Shown: positions 36,094-46,300, numbered from the stretch's first letter. The stretch is DNA of 64,000 nucleotides from Porphyromonadaceae bacterium UBA7207 (GCA_002490635.1 DKUJ01000042.1:1-64000), one strand, 5' to 3'. A program made the numbers and translations. The notes: generated from the sequence alone by a model not told the origin.

Positions 36094-36783
36094 TCAGTTT
36101 TTGCGGTGCGACTGCACTGCCGCCGATATGTAGATGGTGAACACCGGCAGCAGGACAAGACCTGTGGCCGACATGACTATGGCAAGGACTTGGCCGCCGG
36201 TGGTCATTTCGGATATCTGGCTGCCCGTGGTTGTCAGTGCCATCACGCCCCAGTAGATTGCCGAACGCAGGCTGTGGACTTCGGGGTTGATTCCGTACTC
36301 AAGGATGTAGAACATCAGGGCGCCGAAATAGAGAACGAGTGCCACCAGGGCGAGGTAGGCGCCGAGCATGCTGGTGGCGGGGCCTATCCTGAGGCTGCGG
36401 AACATCTGTGCGAGTACGGTTACAGCGCGGACAAGAGGCAGCAGCCACAGCCCGAAGCTGCATGCGTAGGGCAGATGGATGCCCGTGTGGCCGAGGATAG
36501 CGGTATATGGCAGGCACAGCACGATGCCGCCTGCTGCGGTGACGACATTTTTCCATCCCCACGGCTTCCGGAATATCTCCAGAACAATGTCGGCCAGGAA
36601 AAGACAGCAGAGAGCCGTCTGAAGCCGCTGCACGCCTGCATTTCCCTCCAGACTCATGCTTTGAAGGGCATCCATGCTCACTACGGCGATGAGAACAGCG
36701 GAACCGGCCAGCACAAGTGCATGGCTTATGCCGGTGGCTATGCGGGCGGCGCGCCTCCCGGGTGTGGGTCTGTTTTCTGGCAT
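36094..36783 (-). CDS. Voltage-gated-type ion channel protein with atypical pore loop
   Basis: A 229-residue membrane protein with about six hydrophobic segments and the arrangement of a six-helix K+ channel: an S4-like LVRAVTVLAQMFRSLRI with spaced arginines, then an outer helix, pore helix RSAIYWGVMALTTTGSQI, and a final helix to ~222. The filter reads T-T-G-S-Q (185-189) where K+ channels have T-V/I-G-Y/F-G, so selectivity may differ. It lacks a cytoplasmic regulatory domain. Start ATG 36783. Tail-to-tail with the acetyltransferase gene. Confidence 0.75.
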   Translation of the reverse strand: MPENRPTPGRRAARIATGISHALVLAGSAVLIAVVSMDALQSMSLEGNAGVQRLQTALCCLFLADIVLEIFRKPWGWKNVVTAAGGIVLCLPYTAILGHTGIHLPYACSFGLWLLPLVRAVTVLAQMFRSLRIGPATSMLGAYLALVALVLYFGALMFYILEYGINPEVHSLRSAIYWGVMALTTTGSQISEMTTGGQVLAIVMSATGLVLLPVFTIYISAAVQSHRKN

Positions 36784-36925
36784 GATGTGGCGGATGTGAC
36801 GAAAATGTGACGAAAAAAAGCCCGCAGTCCCCGATGAAGGGGGCCGGGGCGGAGAAGGTTATCGCAAATTTGACAGGCTTTTTAATAAGGCCAGAAAAAT
36901 GCCTTCTCTTGCATATTACAACAAA

Positions 36926-36965
36926 GAGCCCGCCGGAAAGTTCGGCGGGCTCCACGTTTTTTTGA
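36926..36965. terminator. Stem-loop 3' of htpG
   Basis: A perfect 10-bp stem (36926-36935 with 36943-36952) with a 7-nt loop. T-rich on both strands beyond the arms, so it can terminate htpG and stop readthrough from the other side. Confidence 0.8.
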
Positions 36966-36979
36966 GGTGTTTTCTGTTC

Positions 36980-39028
36980 TCAGGCCATAAGCTCGAAGGA
37001 GCGGGCGATGAATCTGCTGAGGTCGGCGCCACGCAGAAGGCCGTTGCCGAGCAGGGCGAGGTCGACCATCTGTGCCACGCGCGGAGCGGTTGCAGCATAG
37101 TCGTCGATGGCTTTGTTCTGCTGTTCGCGGGCTTCTGTGGAGGCTTTTTCGAGGTCCTTTATCTTCTGGTCGTCCTCGGCCGAGGGGGCCTTGTCGCCGG
37201 CGGCCTTGCGGATTTCGGCTGCCGCGGCGCTGTCGGCGTCGATTCTCTCGATGAGTGGCTGCACGGTTCCGGCAAGAGCTGTCTCTGCCTGGTCGCGGAC
37301 GGTTGCCACCAGAGGGCTGTCGGTGTTCACAACCACTGTGTAGCTGTCGGGCATGTCGCCATAGAAGCTCATTCCGGGCTGCAGCGCGGCCATTTCCTTC
37401 ATGCGGCGCATGTATTCGTTCTGGGTGAGAACCACGGGCTCGGCACTGGCGCCCATGGGCTCGAACTGCACTACGAAACTGGTCTTTTCGATTTTACGGG
37501 TAGGCAGTTCGAAGAGCCTTGTGAGTATGGCCCGTTGCAGGGGGCTGAGGTCGGCTACGCGGCGGTCGGACTTGCGGATGAGATTGTCGACCACGTCGGA
37601 GTCGACGCGAACCAGTTCGGTGTGTTCGAACTTGCGTTCGAGCAGCCCTACGAAATGCTGGTCGAGCTGTCCGTCGAGCAACAGTACGTTATATCCCTTG
37701 GCGTTGGCGGCCTGGATGTATTTGTATTGTGCGGTGGGGTCGGTAGCATAGAGGTACACCACATTGCCTTCGGCGTTGGTCTGCTCAGGCTCCACCAGTG
37801 TGCGGTATTCCTCGGGGGTGTAGTAGTGGCCCTCGGTGTCTTTGAGCAGGAGGAATTTTAGAGCGGCGTCGCAGAATTTCTCGTCGGTGAGCATGCCGTA
37901 AACAATGAAAATGCGGATGTCGTCCCATTTCTTCTCGAATTCGGCGCGGTCGGCGCGGAAAAGCTCGTCGAGGCGCGAAGCCACCTTCTTGGTTATATAG
38001 CCGGAGATTTTCTTCACGGCAGTGTCGGCCTGCAGATAGGAGCGCGATACGTTCAGAGGAATGTCAGGCGAGTCGATCACACCCCGCATGAGAGTCATGA
38101 ACTCCGGCACGACGCCTTCGACTGAGTCGGTTACGAACACCTGGTTGCTGTAGAGCTGGATGCGCTTGCGGTTGATGTCGAAGTTGCTCTTGATTTTCGG
38201 AAAATAGAGAATACCTGTGAGTGTGAAAGGGTAGTCGACGTTGAGGTGAATCCAGAACAGGGGGTCGTCGTCGCCGGGATACAGTTCGCGGTAGAATGCC
38301 AGATAGTCCTCGTCGGTGAGTTCGGAGGGTTTCTTTGTCCACTGCGGCTCTGTGCTGTTGATAACAAGGTCGCGGTCGGTGTCCTGCCATTTGCCGTCTT
38401 TCCATTCGCGCTCCTTGCCGCTGATAACCGGCACGGGCAGGAAGCGGCAATATTTGCGCAGGAGGGTGTCGACACGTTCCTGTTCGAGGAATTCGGCGCT
38501 GTCGCTGTCGATATGCAGCACGATGTCGGTGCCGCGTTCGGTGCGGGTGCCTTCACCGAGGGTGTATTCGGGAGAGCCGTCGCATTCCCAGCGCACCGGT
38601 CTGGCACCTTCGCGGTAGCTCAGCGAGTTGATTTCCACCTTGTCGGCAACCATGAATGCCGAGTAGAAGCCCAGGCCGAAGTGGCCGATGATGGCGTTCG
38701 CGCTGTCTTTGTATTTATTGAGGAAGTCCTCGGCACCCGAAAAGGCAATCTGGTTGATGTATTTTTCGATATCGTCGGCGTCCATGCCGATGCCGCTGTC
38801 GCTCACTGTCAGTGTGCCTGCGGCTTTGTCGAGGGTCACTCTCACCGTGGGATTGCCTATCTCGCCCTTGAATTCGCCGAACGACGCCAGGGTGCGCAGT
38901 TTCTGTGTGGCGTCCACGGCATTGCTCACCAGTTCGCGGAGGAAGATTTCGTGGTCGCTGTAGAGGAACTTCTTTATTACCGGAAAGATGTTCTCGGTTG
39001 TAACACCTATTTTTCCTGTTGTCTGCAT
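36980..39028 (-). CDS. htpG: Molecular chaperone HtpG (Hsp90)
   Basis: A 682-residue cytoplasmic Hsp90. The N-terminal GHKL ATPase has ELVSNAVDATQKLR, TVSDSGIGMDADDIEKYI and GHFGLGFYSAFMVADKVE. The middle domain contains LNVSRSYLQADTAVKKISGY. A C-terminal dimerisation domain follows. ATG 39028 (MQTTGKIGVTTE) gives the conserved N-terminus; a longer frame would add 20 codons spanning the promoter. No TAnnTTTG box is seen upstream, but a sigma-54-like element lies at 39066-39082. Monocistronic, with its own terminator. Confidence 0.97.
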   Translation of the reverse strand: MQTTGKIGVTTENIFPVIKKFLYSDHEIFLRELVSNAVDATQKLRTLASFGEFKGEIGNPTVRVTLDKAAGTLTVSDSGIGMDADDIEKYINQIAFSGAEDFLNKYKDSANAIIGHFGLGFYSAFMVADKVEINSLSYREGARPVRWECDGSPEYTLGEGTRTERGTDIVLHIDSDSAEFLEQERVDTLLRKYCRFLPVPVISGKEREWKDGKWQDTDRDLVINSTEPQWTKKPSELTDEDYLAFYRELYPGDDDPLFWIHLNVDYPFTLTGILYFPKIKSNFDINRKRIQLYSNQVFVTDSVEGVVPEFMTLMRGVIDSPDIPLNVSRSYLQADTAVKKISGYITKKVASRLDELFRADRAEFEKKWDDIRIFIVYGMLTDEKFCDAALKFLLLKDTEGHYYTPEEYRTLVEPEQTNAEGNVVYLYATDPTAQYKYIQAANAKGYNVLLLDGQLDQHFVGLLERKFEHTELVRVDSDVVDNLIRKSDRRVADLSPLQRAILTRLFELPTRKIEKTSFVVQFEPMGASAEPVVLTQNEYMRRMKEMAALQPGMSFYGDMPDSYTVVVNTDSPLVATVRDQAETALAGTVQPLIERIDADSAAAAEIRKAAGDKAPSAEDDQKIKDLEKASTEAREQQNKAIDDYAATAPRVAQMVDLALLGNGLLRGADLSRFIARSFELMA

Positions 39029-39065
39029 ATGCTGTTTGTTTGGTTTCTGGTTGTTATAACAATAC

Positions 39066-39082
39066 AGCAAAGCAAATGCCAA
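39066..39082 (-). promoter_or_regulatory. Candidate sigma-54 (-24/-12) promoter of htpG
   Basis: On the minus strand TTGGCATT (39082-39075), 4 nt, then TTGCT (39070-39066). The -12 half matches the RpoN consensus fully and the -24 half at 6 of 8 positions, with exact spacing. The predicted leader is about 27 nt. Confidence 0.55.
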
Positions 39083-39118
39083 CGGCAAGGGCTGTCATTT
39101 TGGCATTTTTAAGGGCTT

Positions 39119-40384
39119 CTATTGTGCGTGCAGGGGCACGCAGTTCATCATGAAGCGGCGCAGTTCGCCCCAGGGGAAGTAGAGGGAGTCGTCGCCGGGG
39201 CGCAGGGCTATGGGAGTCTCGTTGACATCGACGCGCACATAGTAGTCGCCCGTCCGCCGTGACTTGAACACAATGAACTGGATGTTGGCTGCCATGGGCA
39301 CCACGTCGAAGTCGCGCCAGTGCGATGCCACAGTGTCGAAGTAGTTGGTCATGTAGTGGCATCCGGGTATGCGCAGCAGGCTCAGCAGTGGCATCAGTGT
39401 CTCGGCATGTCCGAAGCGGAGTATGGCGCAGGTGCCGGTGTCCTCGCCGGTGGTGTATGCGTCGGTGGTCTCTATTATATTGAGCACGAGGTCGCCGGCT
39501 ATTTCCGCCGGGACGGTCGATACTGTTGTGGCTGTGCGCTGCAGATACTGGCGCAGATTGAAGCAGCTCCAGAGTGCGTTGGCCTCCTCGATGGTGAAGT
39601 AGGTCTGCATCTGCGAGGGCAGTCCCATGGCCCTCAGTCCGGCCAGAACATAATATTCGGTTATGGCGGCATCGCGGGCGTGAGCGTCGCTGCTGAAGGG
39701 GAAGTCTTCGCCAAGGACGCGGCGGATTGCTGTAGTGGGGCATACGGCCTCGAAGTGGGCGTTGTAGGCCGGTTCCCAGCTTTTGGCGCGGCGGAACTCG
39801 ATGTAGTCAGTGTCGATGTCGAAGGGTCGCATCAGAGGAGAGTTCATACGCCCTGTACTGGTGGTGAATTCCAGGTGGTTGTTGAGCCGGTCGAGCTGGT
39901 GGAGGAAAGAGTACATGCTCATCATCGCCCGGGGGGAATAGCTCGAGAGCGCTTTCACATTGCCTGCCGAGAGCACTTCGGCGAAGTTTACAAACATGCG
40001 TGTGGCTATCTGCGCCTGCTCTGCCATGCCCAGGGAGTCGAGCGCGCCCCAGCGGTTGTTGCTCGCGGTTATAATCTCATCGTTGAGCTGTGCCAGCCTT
40101 CGGCCGAGCGGGGTGATGGTGCCGAGGGAGTCGGCGGCATTGAGCAGCCTGCGCAGTGCCAGGCAGTTTGCCGCCGATGCCGGATAGCGCGCTCCATGGC
40201 GGCCTACGTGGTTGATGAACACCGGCACCAGCGAGTCGGGGGCCTGCACGGCTCTCACCTCACGGGGATAGGGGGTGAGCGAGCCTTCGCACTGCTCCAT
40301 GGTGTAACTGGTGGCTGTGGGGTCGGCGGCTGAGGCCACGATAGCCCATGCAAGAACGGCAAGGAGTATTATCCGGTGTTTCAT
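39119..40384 (-). CDS. Exported histidine-type phosphatase, MINPP/phytase-like
   Basis: A 421-residue exported protein (signal peptide ~1-20). The histidine acid phosphatase motif is HVGRHGARYP (R62-H63-G64-A65-R66-x-P68). The distal motif is FGHAETL (H326-A327-E328); HAE rather than HD is characteristic of multiple inositol polyphosphate phosphatases, so InsP6 (phytate) is the likely substrate class by family knowledge. ATG 40384 is chosen because it starts a clean signal peptide; the longer frame adds 27 Cys-rich codons with none. It is last in an apparent outer-membrane-protein/tsaD/cinA/phosphatase operon (22 nt after cinA). Confidence 0.87.
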   Translation of the reverse strand: MKHRIILLAVLAWAIVASAADPTATSYTMEQCEGSLTPYPREVRAVQAPDSLVPVFINHVGRHGARYPASAANCLALRRLLNAADSLGTITPLGRRLAQLNDEIITASNNRWGALDSLGMAEQAQIATRMFVNFAEVLSAGNVKALSSYSPRAMMSMYSFLHQLDRLNNHLEFTTSTGRMNSPLMRPFDIDTDYIEFRRAKSWEPAYNAHFEAVCPTTAIRRVLGEDFPFSSDAHARDAAITEYYVLAGLRAMGLPSQMQTYFTIEEANALWSCFNLRQYLQRTATTVSTVPAEIAGDLVLNIIETTDAYTTGEDTGTCAILRFGHAETLMPLLSLLRIPGCHYMTNYFDTVASHWRDFDVVPMAANIQFIVFKSRRTGDYYVRVDVNETPIALRPGDDSLYFPWGELRRFMMNCVPLHAQ

Positions 40385-40406
40385 GTCGTGAAAACGTGTT
40401 TTTTTG

Positions 40407-41642
40407 TCAGCAATGTTTGCGCAGCATGCCTGCGAGCAGCAGCAGAGCGCGGGAAGAGGCGGCATCGATTATGGCGCGGCGGTCGCCGTCGAGGTGCAGC
40501 AGTGCGGTCCTTACCTCGTTTGCCGTAGCCGCGGCGATCCATACTGTGCCTACGGGCTTGTCGGCGGTGCCTCCGCCGGGACCGGCAATGCCGGTTGTCG
40601 CCACGGCGCAGTCGGCGCCGGTGGCGGCGAGCGCGCCGGTGGCCATCGCGCGTGCCACGGCTTCGCTGACGGCGCCTTCGGTGGCCAGGACAGTGCTGTC
40701 GACTCCGAGCAGGTGCTCTTTGACCCCATTGGAATACGATACCACGCCGCCGGCATACACGTCGGAAGCTCCGGCGCGGGCTGTGACAAGGGAGGCTATG
40801 TTGCCGCCGGTGCAGCTTTCGGCAGTGGCGAGAGTGAGTCCGCGCTCGCGCAGAAGTGTGCTCACAACGGCGGCGGCATCCATGGCGCCGTTGCCGACGA
40901 GCCAGTCGGCAGTGCGTCGGCGGAGGTCGTCGCACAGGCTGCTGAAACAGTCGGCGTCGAGGCCTTCGCTGTCGAGGCGCAGAACGATGATGCCGCGGGC
41001 GGGCAGGTAGGCCAGATGGCATCCTGCGGGCAGGGAGTCTTCGAATGGCGCCAGGGCTTCGGCCAGGGCGCTTTCAGGAATGCCGGTAACGGTGAATTCG
41101 GCGCGGCGTGCGGTGTCGGCGAAGTCGAAATGCTCCTGGAGCATGGACAGCAGCTGTGTGTGCAGTATGCCGCGGGTCTCGTAGGGGACGCCTGGCAAGG
41201 CCACGAATACTTTACCGTCTTTTTCGAACCACATTCCCGGGGCTGTGCCGAAATGGTTGGGAACCACGCGGCAACTGTCGGGAACCATGGCCTGCGAGCG
41301 GGTGAGGTCGTTCATCGGCAGCCCGCGGCGGGCGAAGATAGTTTCCACGTTCGCCAGAACATCGGGGTCGAGCCTTGGTGAGCCTCCGAAGATGCCCGTG
41401 AGGACGCTTTTGGTAATGTCGTCGCGCGTCGGGCCAAGGCCGCCGGTACTTATTGTGAGTTCCGCCGACTCCATTGCGCGGCGTATGGCGGAGTCGATGG
41501 CTTCGGCACTGTCGCCTACGGTTGTTACATTGCCCACTTTCCAGCCGCGGGAGGTTAGTTCGCGGGCAAGCAGGCCGGAATTGGTGTCGGCCACGCGACC
41601 CAGCAGGATTTCGTCGCCGATGATTACAATATTAGCTGTCAT
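40407..41642 (-). CDS. cinA: CinA-like protein / nicotinamide-nucleotide amidohydrolase
   Basis: A 411-residue two-domain protein. The N-terminal MoaB/MogA-like (COG1058) domain is ANIVIIGDEILLGRVADTNS and ISTGGLGPTRDDITKSVL. The C-terminal amidohydrolase (PncC) domain has TLATAESCTGGNIASLV and TGIAGPGGGTADKPVGTVWI. It takes part in NAD recycling by deamidating NMN; the N-terminal domain acts as an ADP-ribose pyrophosphatase in studied homologues. It begins 4 nt after the tsaD stop, within the same operon. Confidence 0.93.
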   Translation of the reverse strand: MTANIVIIGDEILLGRVADTNSGLLARELTSRGWKVGNVTTVGDSAEAIDSAIRRAMESAELTISTGGLGPTRDDITKSVLTGIFGGSPRLDPDVLANVETIFARRGLPMNDLTRSQAMVPDSCRVVPNHFGTAPGMWFEKDGKVFVALPGVPYETRGILHTQLLSMLQEHFDFADTARRAEFTVTGIPESALAEALAPFEDSLPAGCHLAYLPARGIIVLRLDSEGLDADCFSSLCDDLRRRTADWLVGNGAMDAAAVVSTLLRERGLTLATAESCTGGNIASLVTARAGASDVYAGGVVSYSNGVKEHLLGVDSTVLATEGAVSEAVARAMATGALAATGADCAVATTGIAGPGGGTADKPVGTVWIAAATANEVRTALLHLDGDRRAIIDAASSRALLLLAGMLRKHC

Positions 41643-41646
41643 TGTG

Positions 41647-42672
41647 TCACACCTGCACGCGGGCGTAGGGCACGCTGTCGTAGCGGCAGAAGTCGCCCTG
41701 CATGTATTTGAAATATCCCGCCATGGCCACCATGGCGGCGTTGTCGGTGGTGAATTTGCGCGGAGGAATGAATGCTTCCACGTTTTTTTCGCGGCAGAGC
41801 TGCTCCACGGCGTCGCGCACGCCGCTGTTGGCGCTCACACCGCCGCCTATGGCTACGGCTCCCACGCCGGTGGCATCGATGGCCTTGGCGAGCTTGTCGA
41901 TGAGTATGGCCACGATTGTCGCCTGCAGGGATGCCGCCAGGTCCGCGCGGTTGTGTTCCACGAAGTCGGGGTCGTGGCGCAAGGCGTCGCGCAGGGTGTA
42001 GAGGAACGATGTTTTCAGCCCGCTGAAGCTGTAGTCCAGTCCCGGGATATGGGGCCGTGCGAAGCGGAAGCGGGTGGAATCGCCCTCGGCGGCGAGGCGG
42101 TCGATGTGCGGGCCGCCGGGGTAGGGGAGACCCATCACCTTGGCACATTTGTCGAAAGCTTCGCCGGCGGCATCGTCGATGGTGCGCCCAAGGATTTCCA
42201 TGTCGTAGGGACTGCGCACAAGGATGATCTGCGAGTTGCCGCCGGATACCAGCAGGCACAGATAGGGGAACGGCGGCACGCGGTCGGTTTCGTGTTCGCG
42301 CACGAAATGCGACAGCACGTGGCCGTGGAGGTGGTTCACATCCACCATTGGAATCCTCAGCCCCAGCGACATCCCTTTGGCGAAGCTTGTGCCTACCAGC
42401 AGGGAGCCTATCAGGCCGGGGCCGCGGGTGAAGGCTATGGCCGAAAGCTGTGCCGGCGCTATGCCGGCCCGGCGCAGTGCGGCGTCGACCACCGGCACGA
42501 TGTTCTGCTGGTGCGCGCGCGATGCCAGTTCGGGCACCACGCCGCCGTATTCCTCGTGCACGCTTTGCGAGGCAATGACATTGCTGCGCAGTATGCCGTC
42601 GATAATTACCGCGGCCGAAGTGTCGTCGCAGCTCGATTCTATGCCAAGGATGGCTGTGGGTTTGTTTTCCAT
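41647..42672 (-). CDS. tsaD: tRNA N6-adenosine threonylcarbamoyltransferase
   Basis: A 341-residue ASKHA-fold enzyme that moves the threonylcarbamoyl group onto A37 of ANN-decoding tRNAs, working with TsaB, TsaC and TsaE (not in this window). It has ILGIESSCDDTSAAVI at the N-terminus, the metal ligands VNHLHGHVLSHF, the conserved LCLLVSGGNSQIILV, and AIGGGVSANSGVRDAV. Normal length, complete. It follows the small outer membrane protein gene by 10 nt and precedes cinA by 4 nt. Confidence 0.97.
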   Translation of the reverse strand: MENKPTAILGIESSCDDTSAAVIIDGILRSNVIASQSVHEEYGGVVPELASRAHQQNIVPVVDAALRRAGIAPAQLSAIAFTRGPGLIGSLLVGTSFAKGMSLGLRIPMVDVNHLHGHVLSHFVREHETDRVPPFPYLCLLVSGGNSQIILVRSPYDMEILGRTIDDAAGEAFDKCAKVMGLPYPGGPHIDRLAAEGDSTRFRFARPHIPGLDYSFSGLKTSFLYTLRDALRHDPDFVEHNRADLAASLQATIVAILIDKLAKAIDATGVGAVAIGGGVSANSGVRDAVEQLCREKNVEAFIPPRKFTTDNAAMVAMAGYFKYMQGDFCRYDSVPYARVQV

Positions 42673-42682
42673 CTTCTGTTTT

Positions 42683-43222
42683 TCAGAATACGAACATGAT
42701 GCCCAGATTCACCTGGGCGCCGCAATAGTCCTTCACAAAAGTATAGCGTCCTTCAAGCGACAGTTTCAGGCTCGATGTGGCGCGGAATTCAACACCTCCG
42801 CCGGCATTCATGCCGAAACGGTTGGCATGGGTGGTGACGTCCTTGTTCTCATTGCGGTTGTGCAGCCCCCAGGAAACATATGTGGGACCCGCGAAGGGAT
42901 ACAGAGCCACTTTGTCCTGTTCGAAGCCGAAAGGGAACTGTACGTTGAGGGCGACCGAGATGGCATCCTTGTCGTTGTTGCGGAACACCACGTCGGCTTC
43001 GGGAGCGAGACGCACGACCCGGCTGAGCGAGTACTGGAACGTGAGGCCGGCCATTACCGAACTGTTCGCGCCGCAGTAGCCTATACGCGGGCCGAAGGAT
43101 TTTTCGCCGCGGCGCAGTTCGGCGGAGGCATCGAAGGTGGTTCCCAGCAGCGCGGCGGCAGCCAGCGACACCGCGGCCATGCTACTTTTAAATTTATGTG
43201 TGGCGATGTGATGAAAGGTCAT
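42683..43222 (-). CDS. Small outer membrane beta-barrel protein
   Basis: A 179-residue protein with an N-terminal signal sequence (hydrophobic core ~15-30, cleavage near FDASA) and alternating strand patterns through the rest, ending GAQVNLGIMFVF with terminal Phe as in outer membrane barrels. Size suits an 8-stranded OmpW/OmpX-like barrel. An internal ATG (MAAVSLAAAALL) could be the true start; ATG 43222 gives a longer basic N-region. It is the first gene of the tsaD/cinA/phosphatase transcript, with a TAACTTTG box upstream. Function unknown. Confidence 0.75.
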   Translation of the reverse strand: MTFHHIATHKFKSSMAAVSLAAAALLGTTFDASAELRRGEKSFGPRIGYCGANSSVMAGLTFQYSLSRVVRLAPEADVVFRNNDKDAISVALNVQFPFGFEQDKVALYPFAGPTYVSWGLHNRNENKDVTTHANRFGMNAGGGVEFRATSSLKLSLEGRYTFVKDYCGAQVNLGIMFVF

Positions 43223-43257
43223 GATGAAGGACAGTTGCAGCCCGTTTTGCTAAGCTG

Positions 43258-43286
43258 CAAAGTTAATGTTTTTTTCTTAATAACAA
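43258..43286 (-). promoter_or_regulatory. Promoter for the outer-membrane-protein/tsaD/cinA/phosphatase operon
   Basis: On the minus strand TTG (43286-43284), an 18-nt spacer, then TAACTTTG (43265-43258), 35 nt before the ATG. Confidence 0.7.
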
Positions 43287-43356
43287 GTGCCCGCCCCCAC
43301 AGGTTCACTCCGCAGCATGGCACAGCCATCCCCGGATGTCAATCCTGCAGGTGTTG

Positions 43357-46300
43357 TCACTTGCGTACCAGGCGGATTAGGCAGGCGTCGCTGTCGCTGC
43401 CGTCTTCCGAAACACACGCGGCGTTTTCATAGCCTTCGAAGCCGAAGGTGAAGTAATTGATGTCGAGTGCGCTGGACTTGCGTATGTCAAAAATGAAATC
43501 AGCGCCGTTGGTTGCCGGGTTTGGAAAGGTTGTCGCATCGGGGATACTGAACCAGTCGCGAACCCAGTACAAAGCGCCGGGGCGCCGGTACAAATCCAGG
43601 AACAGCGGCATGTTCATGGGATTGTCGTTACTGTAAAAGCCGTAGAAATTACTTCGGGAGGCATATCGGAGAGTGCCTTCGGGGTCGTTGTTTCTCCATC
43701 CGCCGGCATTCTTGCGGCGTCCGGAACCTTGAGCGCCCACAGGGAGGAAAATATGGTTGAAACCTTTGGTGGCGTCGCTCTGATAGACGAACGCTCCTTG
43801 CATGCCACGGTTGGAGGATGCCGACCGGTTGCCGTCGCCCCCGTATTCGAACGCGATTTCGGGGTCGGTGGCTGTGTCGGTGGCACCGTCGCAGTAGAGC
43901 ACTCCGTAAGCGAATTTTATGCCGAAGTCCACCTGGTCGCTGCGTGTGGGGATGAGATTGTAGTAATCTGTCATCGATGCAATCTGGTAAGGTGAAGCTT
44001 CATTTATGGTCCAGGTTTTCACTGAGCCGGAGCTTGCCGCTTTGAGTCCGGCCCAGGTTTCGGTTCCTTCGCTTCCGTCGGGTCTGTAGACTTCGAAAGG
44101 TGTAGGCGCTGAAATTGTTGTGTACGGCACAGAGTTGTTGGTTATGGTGGCGCCATCTTTCACGACGGTGCCTATTGGACGGCCGAAGCCAGGCCGGAAC
44201 TGGTTGCTGGCCTTTATGGCGCTGTAGGAGCCGCGACGGAAAAGGCCGCCTTCGTCCAGCGGCGACTGGGTCATCACGGGAGTGTTGCCTGCGGTGAAGT
44301 GGTCGACGTTACGCGATGCGAAAGTCACGCTCTGCCCGTCGGCGTTGGTAAGTGTCACGTCGTCGTTCCAGTCGCCTTTGCGCACGAAAATATCGTGCTC
44401 GCAGGTGTAGTTGTTGTAGCGCACGCGGATTACAGCGAATCCTTTGGCGCCAGTGAAATGGATATTGAAGTCGATGGCGCGTTCAGAAGCTCCCTGGATG
44501 CGCTGTACGCCCACCTGCGGGCGTGCTCCTTCGGCGAGGCCTTCGGGGTTGGAGCTGAGAGTTATTATGTTGTCGGAGCCTGGGAAGACTTCGGCGCTCC
44601 AGTCGCCATGGGTCTCGCAAAGGGTGAACTGGCTGCCGGCGATATCCGCCCGCCGCACCATCATGCGCACGCGGAAAGGATTGTTGTCGGCCATGCTTCG
44701 CCACACGCCTTTGGGGTTTACCACGCGCCGTACCTGGATCACATTCACGTACTGTTGGTATTGTTTTACGGAACCGTCGGATTCCTTAATCCACGCGGTG
44801 ATTTTTATCCGGGCATTACGCGGATATGAGTCATACACGTTGTTGCCGCTGAAACCCGAGCTTGTCACGATTTCCTTGGGCCGGGTGAACAGCGGCAGGT
44901 TTATGATTCGTTCGAGCGGGTTTCCGTTCCGCGGGTCGCGTCGGGAAATCTGCACCACATAGTCGCCTTCGCCGGCCTTGCTGTAACCGTCGCTGCCGGC
45001 GGCGAATGTCTGCGGTCTGTCCGAGGATTCATCGTCCAGAAGAATGCGGTATTTCCGTTCGCCTTCCTCGTTGGTTGTCCAATGCTGTTTGATTACACCC
45101 TTGGGGTCGGTCGCAGGGTATTTGATTGACGACGCGCCGTCGTAGGCGGGGTCTGTTATCCGCAGAATGTGGCTCTGGCGCAATCCCAGGAAACTTATCC
45201 ACGGGCCGTTCATTGGCACATACCCCTGGTAGAAATAATTGTGGTCGCCGGATTCGGGATCCTGATGTCCGCGTGGGTCGGGGAAGCCGGGTGTGTTGTC
45301 GCCCCATGGCGCCCAGTAGCGCAGATCGGCGCTGTTGGGGTCGCCTGGCTCAAGAACCTCCACCTTGATATATGGCTCTGCGAGTTCTCCGGCGATTTTC
45401 ACGGGAGTGACCATGGACTTGTTGTACAGATACGAGATGTACAGCGGAGACGACACGTGTACGCCTCGTTCTTCCTTGTAGTCGATATGCCAGTCGTAGT
45501 CGTTGCCGTAGCCTTTCAGCTGGAGGGTGAGCTGGTAGTGTGTGTTGCGGAATGCATTGTAGTCGGTGTCGTTGTCCTGCCCGAGCATGAAGCGGTACAC
45601 GATGGGGCCGCTGCCCACATGTCCGTCGGGGGTGGTGCATTTGTAGTGACCGGTCACTTCCACGAATGTTCCCCAGGGCTTGTCGTCTTTCCATCCGGAG
45701 CCTGTCACAGTGGAGTCCGGAGAGGGATAGTCGATGGAAATGCCGTCGTTGCTCTGTTTCTTGGATTTTCCTTCACCCTGGGCGTTCTCGTAGAAGAACA
45801 GCGCGCGTGCGGCATTACTGTGGATTATGTCCGGGTCGGCAGTCACGATGCCGTCGGGGTCGCTGTCGTCGCCGCGGCCGAGATATTTGTGTCCTTTGTT
45901 GCACACATGGATGTGCGATATCACATTCACCGAGTTGAGGTCGGCGGGCAGCGTCTGCACAGTGAAGCGCTGTCCGTTGCGGATGAGGCGGTCGGCATAG
46001 GATGCGCTGTAGATTAGCGACCGGTCGAGTTCGTTGCCTGCGGCATCACGGCCCGGGGTGTTGGTGTCGCCGAGGGTGCAGGTGGACGGAATGTCGCGCA
46101 GGGCGATGTCCTCGATATACACCACCACGTTGTCGTAGAGGTCGGAGCCGTCGAAACTCACCGTGACCTTGGAGGCCAGGCGGCGCACCCAGCTGTGGAG
46201 CTGCGTGTCGGAGGCCGAAACGGTTATGGTGCTTTCGTCGTCGGCCTGGCGGTCGGGCTTGGGGGAGTACACGCCGAACATTTCGGAATTGTCGGCCAGG

